A DNA stretch of 33,607 nucleotides from an uncultured Collinsella sp. (GCA_900540985.1 UQIC01000022.1:1-33607), one strand, 5' to 3'. Numbered from the stretch's first letter, positions 1-5,757 are shown. Numbers and translations: made by a program. The notes: generated by a model not told the origin, from the sequence alone.

Positions 1-61
1 TTATTTTCCGCTTCGACGAACAGCCGATCGTGTCAAATTTGGTCTAACAGAGCCAAACAAT

Positions 62-175
62 TTGCGTCTGGTAATAAGCGTACGAAAGCGCAATTTACGT
101 CTTAATTCCGTACGCAAATCAAGACGAAAATCGTTTACGTCTGCTTTAAATCCGTACGAAAACGGTTTTCGTCTT
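62..175. repeat. Cluster of short CGTACGAAA / TTTACGTCT repeats
   Basis: Three CGTACG(A/C)AA boxes (79-87, 109-117, 152-162 region) alternate with four TTxxCGTCT boxes (62-69, 94-102, 134-142, 167-174). The last unit is a perfect dyad, ACGAAAAC-G-GTTTTCGT (156-172), and another imperfect dyad spans 122-142. The cluster lies just downstream of the minus-strand ATPase stop. The hairpins could end that transcript, but I see no clear U-run. Unit spacing is irregular, so it is not a CRISPR. Bases 1-193 hold no gene that I can support. Confidence 0.5.
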
Positions 176-193
176 GCAGGGCAGTTGTCGTTT

Positions 194-1285
194 CTACAGT
201 TCAACTTCCAGTTCGGCTTTGTGTTCGTAGAGGTAGTCGCGCATGTAGGGGATGGCAAATGAGACCTTGCCGTACGAGGGAGCCTCGATAATCGATTCTC
301 TTAACAGGCGGCTGCGGACGGAACTCACCTGTTGAGGCGTTTTGTTTAGGGCATCGGCAACCATGCTGGTCGAGCTCGTCTGCCCCAAAGATGCCATGCT
401 CAGCAGATAAGCGATGCACGTGGGCGGAATGCGCTGTAGCGCGGGCTCAATCACCATGGCACAGAAGCGTTCGCGTGCCGTTGCAATGCCGCGCTCGGCT
501 TCTTCTTCTCCAATAATCGGTGTATGTGCGCGTCTTGCCAACTGCCATGCGTAGTATCCAACGAGTTGGATCATGAAAGGATAACCTTGCGTTGCCTCGG
601 CAAGTTGGCCGGCAATACCTGGCTGCAACTCCATGCCAGACGCTTCAATGGTTTCCTCGAGGGAGTACGACACTTCGGTTACTGCCACAGCCCTCAGGTC
701 AAAGGGGAGGGCGCGGCGCAAAAACGCAAGTGTCTTTCCGTTGATGATGCTTTCAATCATCGAAGGCAGACCCGCAAAAACAAAGGCGATATCAAGGTCT
801 TCGCCGATAACCTGCTGAATCGCAATGGAGAGCGTTCGGACCTCATCGAGCTCTGCGTCTTGAACCTCGTCGAGAGTGATGAGCAGGCCATTTTCATTCT
901 TGGATATTGTCTGTCTCATGGCGTCGCGTAGCGATGGACCGATTCGCTCAATGTCTATGCTGCCGATGGATATGCCAGCTACGGTGGGCTCAAATCTGGC
1001 GTGTTTGGCCTGGAATTTGGGCTGCAGCTGTTCGAGAATGCGTTGGCAAAGTCCCTCGGTTGCGACCTCTTTTATGACCGTCCAGCCACGGCTTTGCGCC
1101 AAACGTGAGCACTCGTCAAGGAGGACCGTCTTGCCCGTTCCACGGACGCCGGCTATGCGCATTAGGCGCCCAGGGGCACCAGGCCCGTTGGTGAGGCCTT
1201 CACTGAATTCTTCAAGTACATCTTCGCGGCCGATAATCGTGGGAGGTGTTTTACCTGCTGTGGGCTTAAAAGGGTTTGTTTGCAT
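194..1285 (-). CDS. AAA-type ATPase with C-terminal winged-helix-like region
   Basis: A 363-residue P-loop ATPase of the AAA_16/archaeal-ATPase type. Walker A is GVRGTGKT (residues 46-53) and Walker B is LLITLDEVQ (134-142, D139/E140). A sensor-1-like stretch reads VFAGLP. The C-terminal part (A-D-A-L-N-K-T-P-Q-Q-V-S-S-V onward) looks like a winged helix, as in Orc1/Cdc6- or STAND-type ATPases. The ATG at 1285 is preferred over a GTG at 1294 because AAAGGTGG sits just upstream and would overlap the GTG. The gene stands alone, and the 10-bp repeat array begins 16 bp upstream of its start, which suggests autoregulation or a DNA-binding role. The substrate and partner are unknown. Such ATPases also occur in mobile elements, but no integrase or recombinase lies next to it. 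Family call is good; biological role is unknown. Confidence 0.8.
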   Translation of the reverse strand: MQTNPFKPTAGKTPPTIIGREDVLEEFSEGLTNGPGAPGRLMRIAGVRGTGKTVLLDECSRLAQSRGWTVIKEVATEGLCQRILEQLQPKFQAKHARFEPTVAGISIGSIDIERIGPSLRDAMRQTISKNENGLLITLDEVQDAELDEVRTLSIAIQQVIGEDLDIAFVFAGLPSMIESIINGKTLAFLRRALPFDLRAVAVTEVSYSLEETIEASGMELQPGIAGQLAEATQGYPFMIQLVGYYAWQLARRAHTPIIGEEEAERGIATARERFCAMVIEPALQRIPPTCIAYLLSMASLGQTSSTSMVADALNKTPQQVSSVRSRLLRESIIEAPSYGKVSFAIPYMRDYLYEHKAELEVEL

Positions 1286-1300
1286 GTGAGCCACCTTTGC

Positions 1301-1370
1301 TCAAGATATAGCAAGATATAGCAAAGTATAGCAAGATATAGCAAAGTATGGTGAGATATAGCAACGTATA
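1301..1370. repeat. Seven-unit 10-bp tandem array (iteron-like)
   Basis: Seven consecutive 10-bp units in exact phase: TCAAGATATA, GCAAGATATA, GCAAAGTATA, GCAAGATATA, GCAAAGTATG, GTGAGATATA, GCAACGTATA. The consensus is GCAA(G/A)(A/G)TATA. On the minus strand, which is the direction of the ATPase gene, the units read TATATCTTGC and hold several overlapping TATA(C/T)(T/C) -10-like and TTGCTA -35-like boxes. One unit per helical turn would place all sites on one DNA face. This suggests an operator array or a promoter that could change by slippage. Confidence 0.85.
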
Positions 1371-1398
1371 GCGCTGTTCGCGGGTTCTTACGGTGGTG

Positions 1399-2079
1399 CT
1401 ATTTTCCAAATGCCGCGCGGATAAAGCGCTGGGCGAACAGCTTGTTGGCGACGTTGATGACATGGCCCAGGAACAGTGCCGAGATGGCGGTCGTGACGCC
1501 AAAGCCGCCCAGGTTGTACATAAAGATCAGCGACAACGCGAGCGAGGCGGCGACATGTGAGCAATCAAACACGACTTTTACGTCACCAAAGCGGCGTTTA
1601 AGCTTTTCGGCAATGACTTGCACCAAGCCGTCGGGCGCGTTGGGGACAACGCCCATGTTGATGACGAGACTTACGCCAAATGCGGTGACAGCGAGGGAGA
1701 GCAGCATGGTCGCAATCTGTGTGGGGAGTGCCGTGGGATGCAGTGGGTTGACCGCCATGAAGAGGTCGGTCAAGCCGCCAATCAGCGTTGAGAAGAACAA
1801 CTCGAGCAGGATGCGCGGCTGGAACTCGCTTCGCAAGATGGCTAATTGCGCCACGATGTAGGCGACGTAGGTTGCGGTGATCCAAAAGCCGAGCGTCTTG
1901 CCAGTGAGCATGGATAGGGTTGTTGCAAAGCACGTGAGCGCGGCGACGCCCAGGCCGGATGCCGTCTGGAGACTCATACCGAGTGCCAGTACTGCAACGC
2001 CCACCAGATACATCAGCATTCTGATGACGGTATGGCACCAGTCGATGTTCTCGCCATGCATGATGATGAGCGGTCGCAT
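1399..2079 (-). CDS. YczE/YyaS/YitT-type integral membrane protein
   Basis: 226 residues with about five hydrophobic segments (for example MYLVGVAVLALGMSL near the N-terminus and SHVAASLALSLIFMY). Family-like features include an early G-L-G-V-A-A-L-T turn, N-A-P-D-G-L-V-Q-V-I in the middle, and F-D-C-S-H. These match the YczE/YitT group of bacterial membrane proteins, whose substrates are mostly undefined. The ATG at 2079 follows AAAGGACGGG, with the distance to ATG slightly long. The leader is exceptional: promoter, LacI-type operator, 58-nt hairpin and a candidate riboswitch all lie between 2101 and 2372. The second element is also found before KDPG aldolase, and the operator and hairpin before KDG kinase, so a role in sugar-acid transport or export is inferred. 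Family is likely; substrate is speculation. Confidence 0.75.
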   Translation of the reverse strand: MRPLIIMHGENIDWCHTVIRMLMYLVGVAVLALGMSLQTASGLGVAALTCFATTLSMLTGKTLGFWITATYVAYIVAQLAILRSEFQPRILLELFFSTLIGGLTDLFMAVNPLHPTALPTQIATMLLSLAVTAFGVSLVINMGVVPNAPDGLVQVIAEKLKRRFGDVKVVFDCSHVAASLALSLIFMYNLGGFGVTTAISALFLGHVINVANKLFAQRFIRAAFGK

Positions 2080-2111
2080 GTTGCTACCCGTCCTTTCGGT
2101 TGTGTGAAAAA

Positions 2112-2221
2112 GCTGACCCGGGCCGGCAAAAGAGGGTTATCGGAGGCACTGCTGCAAAAGCAGAAAAGCCGGCCCCACGGTCAGTCGTCTAGGAAGTGTC
2201 TCGCTGTGCCGGAATGGGACT
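2112..2221 (-). ncRNA. Candidate riboswitch/cis-regulatory RNA, copy A
   Basis: Structured leader about 33 nt upstream of the membrane protein start, paralogous to copy B at 4348-4467. Blocks shared with B in RNA sense: AGUCCCAUUCCGG, UUCCUA, GACUG, GUG, CCGG, and AGCAGUGCCUCCGAUAACC. An outer stem CUGACC/GGUCAG (2179-2184 with 2113-2118) and an inner stem GGCCGGC/GCCGGCC (2168-2174 with 2121-2127) are replaced by different but still paired bases in B. The 3' stem is followed by CUUUUUC (2106-2112), so the stem can act as an intrinsic terminator. An upstream AGUC can pair with the GACU that overlaps the terminator stem, which would give a switch. I do not recognise the class. Confidence 0.65.
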
Positions 2222-2258
2222 AAAGGTCCAACGAGACGGGAAGAAAGCAAATGGCATT

Positions 2259-2316
2259 GCGTGGGCGATAAGATGCCAAGATGGTAGGATGCGTCTTAGC
2301 ATCCTATTGCCCACGC
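2259..2316 (-). ncRNA. 58-nt leader hairpin with conserved inner loop, copy 1
   Basis: An 18-bp stem (GCGUGGGC... with ...GCCCACGC, one A-C mismatch and one G-U pair) encloses an AAGAC-GCAUCCUACC-AUCUU inner hairpin. The same-length copy at 5630-5687 has a different stem sequence but an almost identical inner loop. It lies just downstream of the LacI-type operator and upstream of riboswitch candidate A. Variable paired stem plus fixed loop suggests selection on RNA structure. Confidence 0.65.
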
Positions 2317-2320
2317 TCAA

Positions 2321-2334
2321 CGAAATCGGTTTCG
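2321..2334. promoter_or_regulatory. LacI-family operator in membrane-protein promoter
   Basis: CGAAATCGGTTTCG is a dyad of the LacI-family form GAAA-Y-CG-R-TTTC with the typical central CG. It begins about 10 bp downstream of the minus-strand -10 box, a position suited to repression. The identical 14-mer occurs at 5705-5718, before kdgK, beside the LacI-type gene. Confidence 0.7.
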
Positions 2335-2344
2335 TTTGAGCCTA

Positions 2345-2372
2345 AGTATACGCACGGGATTTTATTTGCGAA
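2345..2372 (-). promoter_or_regulatory. Predicted promoter of membrane protein gene
   Basis: On the minus strand a TTCGCA -35-like box (2367-2372) is followed after 16 bp by a consensus-like TATACT -10 box (2345-2350). The same TATACT-then-operator arrangement is seen before kdgK. Confidence 0.6.
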
Positions 2373-2388
2373 GAGAAAAACAATAAAA

Positions 2389-2404
2389 AGGTGAACGTTC
2401 ACCT
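2389..2404. promoter_or_regulatory. Perfect 16-bp palindrome, candidate operator
   Basis: AGGTGAACGTTCACCT is a perfect palindrome. It lies 17 bp upstream of the minus-strand -35 box and 163 bp upstream of the GntR-type gene, between the two divergent genes. A binding site for the adjacent GntR/FCD regulator is an inference. Confidence 0.55.
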
Positions 2405-2427
2405 AATCGCAACAACTCGTTGGCTGT

Positions 2428-2494
2428 AGTTACGGTGGAATAGTTCCTGTTTTTGCTGCTGAAGGCCTTGAGCAGGAACTATTCCACCGCAACT
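2428..2494. repeat. Intergenic palindromic repeat (TTGCGGTGGAATAG type)
   Basis: Inverted arms of 22 bp (2428-2449 and 2473-2494) match at 21 positions around a 23-bp spacer. It resembles the repeat at 3282-3344, which has TTGCGGTGAAATAG arms. It lies upstream of the GntR start and overlaps a possible but unlikely upstream start at 2453. Confidence 0.8.
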
Positions 2495-2566
2495 TATGAG
2501 GGGGCGGGGGATGCGATAGTATTACGTGGTGATATTCGACAAACCGTGGCTTCATCCGAGGGCTTT

Positions 2567-3259
2567 ATGGAACAGCACCAGCATTATCAGAGCCTGCAAG
2601 ATCAGGCATACAACGCATTGCGCTCCAAGATCATCTATGCCGAGCTCAAGCCCGGCACGCGCCTTTCGGCGATTGGTCTGGAAAAGGAGACGGGAATCGG
2701 GCGCACGCCCATTCGCGAGTCCTTTGTGCGCCTGCGCGAGCAGGAGTTGGTGGAAACGCGTCCCAAAAGCGGCACCTACGTCTCTAAGATCAGCATGGAG
2801 CATGCCGAGAACGCTTGCTTTTTGCGCGAGAAACTCGAGAGAAGCGTACTCATTAAATGTTGTTCGGCTGCTACGCCCGAGCAAAAGCAGCGGCTCGAGC
2901 AGATTCTTACCGAGTCAGAGTCGCTCGACCATGGCGAAACGCGCCGCTTCTTTGACCTGGACAACCTGTTCCATGAGACGTGTTTTGAGATTGCCGGTCG
3001 CCACATGTTGTGGGATTGGATGAAGAGCGTCAACACGCATTTTGAGCGATACAACTGGTTGCGTATGGTGTCGCAGGATTTGGATTGGGAGCCGATTCGT
3101 CGGCAGCATCGCCGGATTCTCGAGGCCATTAAGAGGGGCGATACCGACACGGCGAGTTATCTGGCAGAGACGCACCTGCATCTGATGCCCGAGGAGCAGG
3201 GCCCGGTTATCGCCTTACATCCCGACTATTTTGAGCTGTCCAAAGACACGGCCATCTAA
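2567..3259 (+). CDS. GntR-family regulator, FCD (FadR-type) subfamily
   Basis: A 230-residue regulator. The N-terminal winged helix (residues ~8-75) contains S-A-I-G-L-E-K-E-T-G-I-G-R-T-P-I-R-E-S and ends in the wing S-G-T-Y-V-S. The all-helical C-terminal FCD domain carries the likely metal/ligand residues in D-N-L-F-H-E, R-R-Q-H-R-R-I and E-T-H-L-H. FCD regulators often sense sugar acids or other carboxylates, as in the UxuR, ExuR and DgoR groups, which fits the KDG genes beyond the convergent KDPG aldolase. The ATG at 2567 is chosen because GAGGG lies just upstream. A reading frame open from 2453 would add 38 residues encoded largely by an intergenic palindrome. The gene is divergent from the YczE-like gene. 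Family is sure; ligand is inferred. Confidence 0.85.
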   Translation: MEQHQHYQSLQDQAYNALRSKIIYAELKPGTRLSAIGLEKETGIGRTPIRESFVRLREQELVETRPKSGTYVSKISMEHAENACFLREKLERSVLIKCCSAATPEQKQRLEQILTESESLDHGETRRFFDLDNLFHETCFEIAGRHMLWDWMKSVNTHFERYNWLRMVSQDLDWEPIRRQHRRILEAIKRGDTDTASYLAETHLHLMPEEQGPVIALHPDYFELSKDTAI

Positions 3260-3281
3260 CTCGTCCCTCCCCCTTAATTAG

Positions 3282-3344
3282 TTGCGGTGAAATAGGGATT
3301 GTTTTGCGGCTCTGATGGCGTAAACAGTCCCTATTTCACCGCAA
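3282..3344. repeat. Intergenic palindromic repeat (TTGCGGTGAAATAG type)
   Basis: Arms of 23 bp (3282-3304, 3322-3344) match at 22 positions and enclose 17 bp. It begins 22 bp after the GntR stop, so it may also help end that transcript, although no U-run follows. The gene-free stretch 3260-3656 holds this repeat, two further hairpins and a terminator. Confidence 0.8.
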
Positions 3345-3371
3345 GTGCGAGGCTCTACCGGGGCACGAAAA

Positions 3372-3440
3372 AGCTGCAGCGCCGCTTGGAGGAAAAGACT
3401 GGAAGCAAGGGTCCATTCCTCTAGACGGCGCCGCAGCTGT
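3372..3440 (+). terminator. Large hairpin downstream of GntR gene, possible terminator
   Basis: AGCTGCAGCGCCG (3372-3384) pairs with CGGCGCCGCAGCT (3426-3438) with one mismatch. An inner GAGGAA/TTCCTC stem (3389-3394, 3416-3421) extends the fold. TGTTTT follows on the plus strand, as in a weak intrinsic terminator. The long loop is unusual for a terminator, so a small structured RNA is an alternative. Confidence 0.4.
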
Positions 3441-3500
3441 TTTGGCGGCTCGGCTTTTGTCGAAGTGGCTTAGTTGAGCGCGACGGCCAGCCGAGTAGGC

Positions 3501-3601
3501 AAAGCGGCTTGGAGGCGTGTCGCTTCCGTCACGTTCTATCAGCATACAAGACGGTTTTGGTTCTTGTTCGTGACGGAAACGGCGCGCTTCCGAGCCGCTT
3601 T
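3501..3601 (+). repeat. 101-bp long imperfect inverted repeat
   Basis: Two 33-nt arms (3501-3533 and 3569-3601) run from AAAGCGGCT...TTCCGTCACG to CGTGACGGAA...AGCCGCTTT. There are five differences. As plus-strand RNA, four of these become G-U pairs and one is C-A, so the plus strand is the better-folding one. The 35-nt loop contains a smaller ACAAGA/TCTTGT dyad. It could be a palindromic mobile element remnant or a small RNA. Confidence 0.6.
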
Positions 3602-3604
3602 AAA

Positions 3605-3639
3605 AGAAAGGGGGCGAGGTTTAGGGCACGCCCCCTTTC
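3605..3639 (-). terminator. Terminator of KDPG aldolase gene
   Basis: GAAAGGGGGCG (3606-3616) and CGCCCCCTTTC (3629-3639) form a perfect 11-bp stem with a 12-nt loop. On the minus strand it is followed by TTTTAAA, and it lies 18 bp after the aldolase stop. Confidence 0.8.
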
Positions 3640-3656
3640 ACGATAGAGAGCTAAAC

Positions 3657-4298
3657 CTAGCCGCGGACCTTCTTGACGACGTCCATGGCCTCGTGGGCGA
3701 TCTGCTCGACCTTGGAGAAGTCGCCGTCGGCAAACAGGGCCGGCTTGACCATCCAGGTGCCACCGCAGGCGATGATGGCGGAGGAGCTCAGGTACTCCTC
3801 GACGTTGGCGGTGCTCACGCCGCCGGTAGGCATAAAGCGGTGACCGACAAACGGAGCGGCGAGGGCCTTGATGGTGTTCAGGCCGCCATACTGGGACGCG
3901 GGGAAGAACTTGGTGACCTTGAGACCCAGGTTCTCGGCTGCGGTGACCTCGGAGGGGGTCACGGTGCCGGGAAGGACGGGCAGGTCGATGTCGATGCAGT
4001 GCTTCACGACGTCCTCGTTGTAACCCGGGGAGACGATGAACTTGGCACCGGCTGCGCGGGCCTGCTCAACCTGCTCGACGGTCAGGACAGTGCCGGCGCC
4101 AACGCACATCTCGGGCTCGGCCTCGGCCATAGCGGCGATGCACTCGGCGGCGCAGGCGGTGCGGAAGGTGACCTCGGCGGACTTCATGCCAGCTGCCATA
4201 AGAGCGTGGGCGAGCGGGGCGGCGTCCTCGACCTTGTCGAGCACAACGACCGGCACGATGCCCAGGGACTCAAGCGTGGTGTAGAACTGATCGAACAT
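3657..4298 (-). CDS. eda: 2-dehydro-3-deoxy-phosphogluconate (KDPG) aldolase
   Basis: A 213-residue class I aldolase of the KDPG/KHG family, which splits 2-keto-3-deoxy-6-phosphogluconate into pyruvate and glyceraldehyde 3-phosphate. The Schiff-base lysine is K130 in V-T-K-F-F-P-A, and the general-base glutamate is E42 in A-E-V-T-F-R-T. G-A-G-T-V-L-T and P-T-G-G-V-S, the phosphate-binding turns, are also present. Length is typical of the family. The ATG at 4298 follows GAAAGGAA at good spacing; a GTG-type start further upstream at 4343 has no ribosome site. It lies 254 bp downstream of kdgK on the same strand, and that gap holds a GC-rich hairpin and riboswitch candidate copy B. Kinase plus aldolase form the lower KDG pathway. 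Its own leader element suggests separate control. Confidence 0.93.
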   Translation of the reverse strand: MFDQFYTTLESLGIVPVVVLDKVEDAAPLAHALMAAGMKSAEVTFRTACAAECIAAMAEAEPEMCVGAGTVLTVEQVEQARAAGAKFIVSPGYNEDVVKHCIDIDLPVLPGTVTPSEVTAAENLGLKVTKFFPASQYGGLNTIKALAAPFVGHRFMPTGGVSTANVEEYLSSSAIIACGGTWMVKPALFADGDFSKVEQIAHEAMDVVKKVRG

Positions 4299-4347
4299 GA
4301 TGTTCCTTTCGATGTGTGGCGCGCACGGGCGCGTGATTGACAAATGT

Positions 4348-4467
4348 GCTGGTCAGGAGCCGATTCTGGATTGGTTATCGGAGGCACTGCTTGGGGTCAC
4401 AAGCAATTCCAAAACCGGCTGCACGACCAGTCATGTAGGAAATGCCAGACAAAACCGGAATGGGACT
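4348..4467 (-). ncRNA. Candidate riboswitch/cis-regulatory RNA, copy B
   Basis: A paralogue of copy A, ending about 50 nt upstream of the KDPG aldolase start. Invariant blocks shared with A include AGUCCCAUUCCGG (4455-4467) and a 19-nt block, GGTTATCGGAGGCACTGCT on the plus strand (4373-4391). The outer stem is CUGGUC/GACCAG (4425-4430 with 4349-4354), where A has CUGACC/GGUCAG. The inner stem is AGCCG/CGGCU (4416-4420 with 4358-4362). Unlike A it has no U-run after the 3' stem, so control here would more likely act on translation or stability. Confidence 0.65.
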
Positions 4468-4498
4468 GGTGGTTTTGCCCGACCGGAGGAATCGGGGA

Positions 4499-4538
4499 GC
4501 GGGCCGCAGGGGTATGGGATTGGAAAGCTGCGGCCCGC
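4499..4538 (-). promoter_or_regulatory. GC-rich hairpin between kdgK and eda
   Basis: GCGGGCCGCAG (4499-4509) and CTGCGGCCCGC (4528-4538) form a perfect 11-bp stem with an 18-nt loop, 14 bp after the kdgK stop. No U-run follows on the minus strand. It is better seen as a partial terminator or a processing/stability hairpin between the two genes. Confidence 0.5.
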
Positions 4539-4552
4539 GGAATGGAGACGGA

Positions 4553-5587
4553 CTAGCGCGCGACGCGGGTGCCACCGTCGGCGGCTGATGCTACGGCTGC
4601 GATCTCGTCTGCGGTCACCAAGTTGGAGTCGCCCTTGATGGTGAGCTTGAGGATCGAAGCCGCAATCGCGTAGTTGACGGCAGCCTGCGGATCGAAGTCG
4701 TTGATGAGGGCGTGGACCAGGCCGGCGTTGAAAGCGTCGCCGGCGGCAACACCCTCAAGCACGTGCACATCGTGAGCAGGGGAGAACCAGTGCTCGCCGC
4801 TCTCGGCGTCATAGAGCATGCCCATCCAGATGGAGCGCTCGACGCAGGAGATGTTGCGGACGACCGAGGCGACCTTCTTGCAGCCGTACTCGGCGCAGAT
4901 CTGACGGGCCATCTCGACATAGGTGTCGCGCTCCTCGATGCCGTGGGCAAGGGAGCCAGAGACGCAGGTCATACCGAGGCCAGCAGGCGCATCCTCGTCG
5001 TTGGCGATGCAGATGTCGACGAGCGGCAGGAGTTCCCTCATGGTGGCCTGCGACTTCTCGGGCGACCACATCTTGCCGCGATAGTTCACGTCGCACACGG
5101 TGGTGATGCCCTTGGCGCGGCAGGCGGCGAGCGCATCCTTGCAGGCGGCGGCCATCTCATCGGAGACGGCGGGGGTCACGCCGGAGAAATAGAAGACATC
5201 GATGCCCTTGAGGATCTCGTCCCAGTCAAAGACGTCGCGCTTGGCCATGTTGATGGCAGAGTACTTGCGGTCGTAGACGCAACCGTTGCCGCGCTGCGAG
5301 GCACCGACCTCAAACACATAGGAGCCAAGGCGGTCGCCCTGACGCACGACGCGCGTGGTGTCGACGTCGTAGGCCTTCAGCGAACGCAGGGCGCACTCGC
5401 CCAGACGGTTGGCCGGGACAACGGAGACGTAAGCGGCCTTGTCGCCCTGGTAGGCCAGGGAAAGCGCAGTGTTGGCCTCGGCGCCGCCGTAGCGGACGTC
5501 AAACTCGGTTGCCTGCTCAATACGCAGGTGGTCTTTGGGTGAGAGTCTCATCATGATCTCGCCGAAGGTAAGAACCGTTTTACCCAT
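4553..5587 (-). CDS. kdgK: 2-keto-3-deoxygluconate kinase (PfkB family)
   Basis: A 344-residue PfkB/ribokinase-family sugar kinase. The N-terminal motif G-G-A-E-A-N-T-A-L-S-L-A is typical of KDG kinases. The C-terminal signature L-E-G-V-A-A-G-D-A-F-N-A-G carries the catalytic Asp, with Ala in place of the first Gly of the usual G-A-G-D. It phosphorylates KDG with ATP to KDPG, the substrate of the aldolase encoded next. The ATG at 5587 follows AAAAGGAG; upstream in-frame codons run into the leader hairpin. The promoter region faces the divergent LacI-family gene, and two LacI-type operator copies lie between the -10 box and the leader hairpin. A related kinase (for example for 5-dehydro-2-deoxygluconate) cannot be excluded, but the aldolase neighbour favours KDG. 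Confidence 0.88.
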   Translation of the reverse strand: MGKTVLTFGEIMMRLSPKDHLRIEQATEFDVRYGGAEANTALSLAYQGDKAAYVSVVPANRLGECALRSLKAYDVDTTRVVRQGDRLGSYVFEVGASQRGNGCVYDRKYSAINMAKRDVFDWDEILKGIDVFYFSGVTPAVSDEMAAACKDALAACRAKGITTVCDVNYRGKMWSPEKSQATMRELLPLVDICIANDEDAPAGLGMTCVSGSLAHGIEERDTYVEMARQICAEYGCKKVASVVRNISCVERSIWMGMLYDAESGEHWFSPAHDVHVLEGVAAGDAFNAGLVHALINDFDPQAAVNYAIAASILKLTIKGDSNLVTADEIAAVASAADGGTRVAR

Positions 5588-5629
5588 GGTCGCGCAGCTC
5601 CTTTTACTCGTGCGTACACCTTTGATATG

Positions 5630-5687
5630 GCGTTGGCACGCAGGTGCCAAGACGGTAGGGTGCGTCTTTGCACCTGCGTGCCAACGC
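5630..5687 (-). ncRNA. 58-nt leader hairpin with conserved inner loop, copy 2
   Basis: A perfect 18-bp stem, GCGTTGGCACGCAGGTGC with its complement, encloses AAGAC-GCACCCUACC-GUCUU in RNA sense. It ends 42 nt before the kdgK start. The copy at 2259-2316 has the same length and position relative to the operator. The inner-stem difference G to A pairs less well there, while the loop changes only at one pyrimidine. Confidence 0.7.
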
Positions 5688-5691
5688 TCGC

Positions 5692-5718
5692 CGAAATCGG
5701 TTTACGAAATCGGTTTCG
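5692..5718. promoter_or_regulatory. Tandem LacI-family operators before kdgK
   Basis: Two head-to-tail copies, spaced 13 bp: an imperfect one (CGAAATCGGTTTACG, 5692-5706) and CGAAATCGGTTTCG (5705-5718). They start about 12 bp downstream of the -10 box on the minus strand and would block kdgK transcription. The neighbouring LacI-family protein is the obvious binder. The site also lies upstream of that gene, so autoregulation is possible. Confidence 0.7.
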
Positions 5719-5729
5719 TTTCGAGTTGT

Positions 5730-5757
5730 AGTATACTCACCTACAGCGTTTTGCAAC
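5730..5757 (-). promoter_or_regulatory. Predicted kdgK promoter
   Basis: On the minus strand a GTTGCA/TTGCAA -35-like box (5751-5757) is followed after about 15-16 bp by TATACT (5730-5735), the same -10 box as in the membrane-protein promoter. Confidence 0.55.

Noticed and set aside
62..175. CRISPR array
   Set aside because: Motifs are short and irregularly spaced, with no uniform repeat/spacer lengths and no cas genes.
1301..1370. CRISPR or plasmid origin
   Set aside because: Units are contiguous 10-mers without spacers. Although iteron-like, there is no replication initiator gene of a known family.
2112..2221. T-box, cobalamin, TPP, ZTP or THF riboswitch
   Set aside because: None of the diagnostic motifs I know for these classes is present (for example the T-box AGGGUGG, or the TPP CUGAGA).
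2453..2566. N-terminal extension of the GntR-type regulator
   Set aside because: The extra 38 codons overlap an intergenic palindrome and lack family similarity; the ATG at 2567 has a GAGGG site.
3474..4340. Plus-strand reading frame of 288 codons
   Set aside because: It lies antisense to the KDPG aldolase gene, is G/D/L-rich low-complexity, and has no ribosome site. It is a shadow frame typical of high-GC coding DNA.
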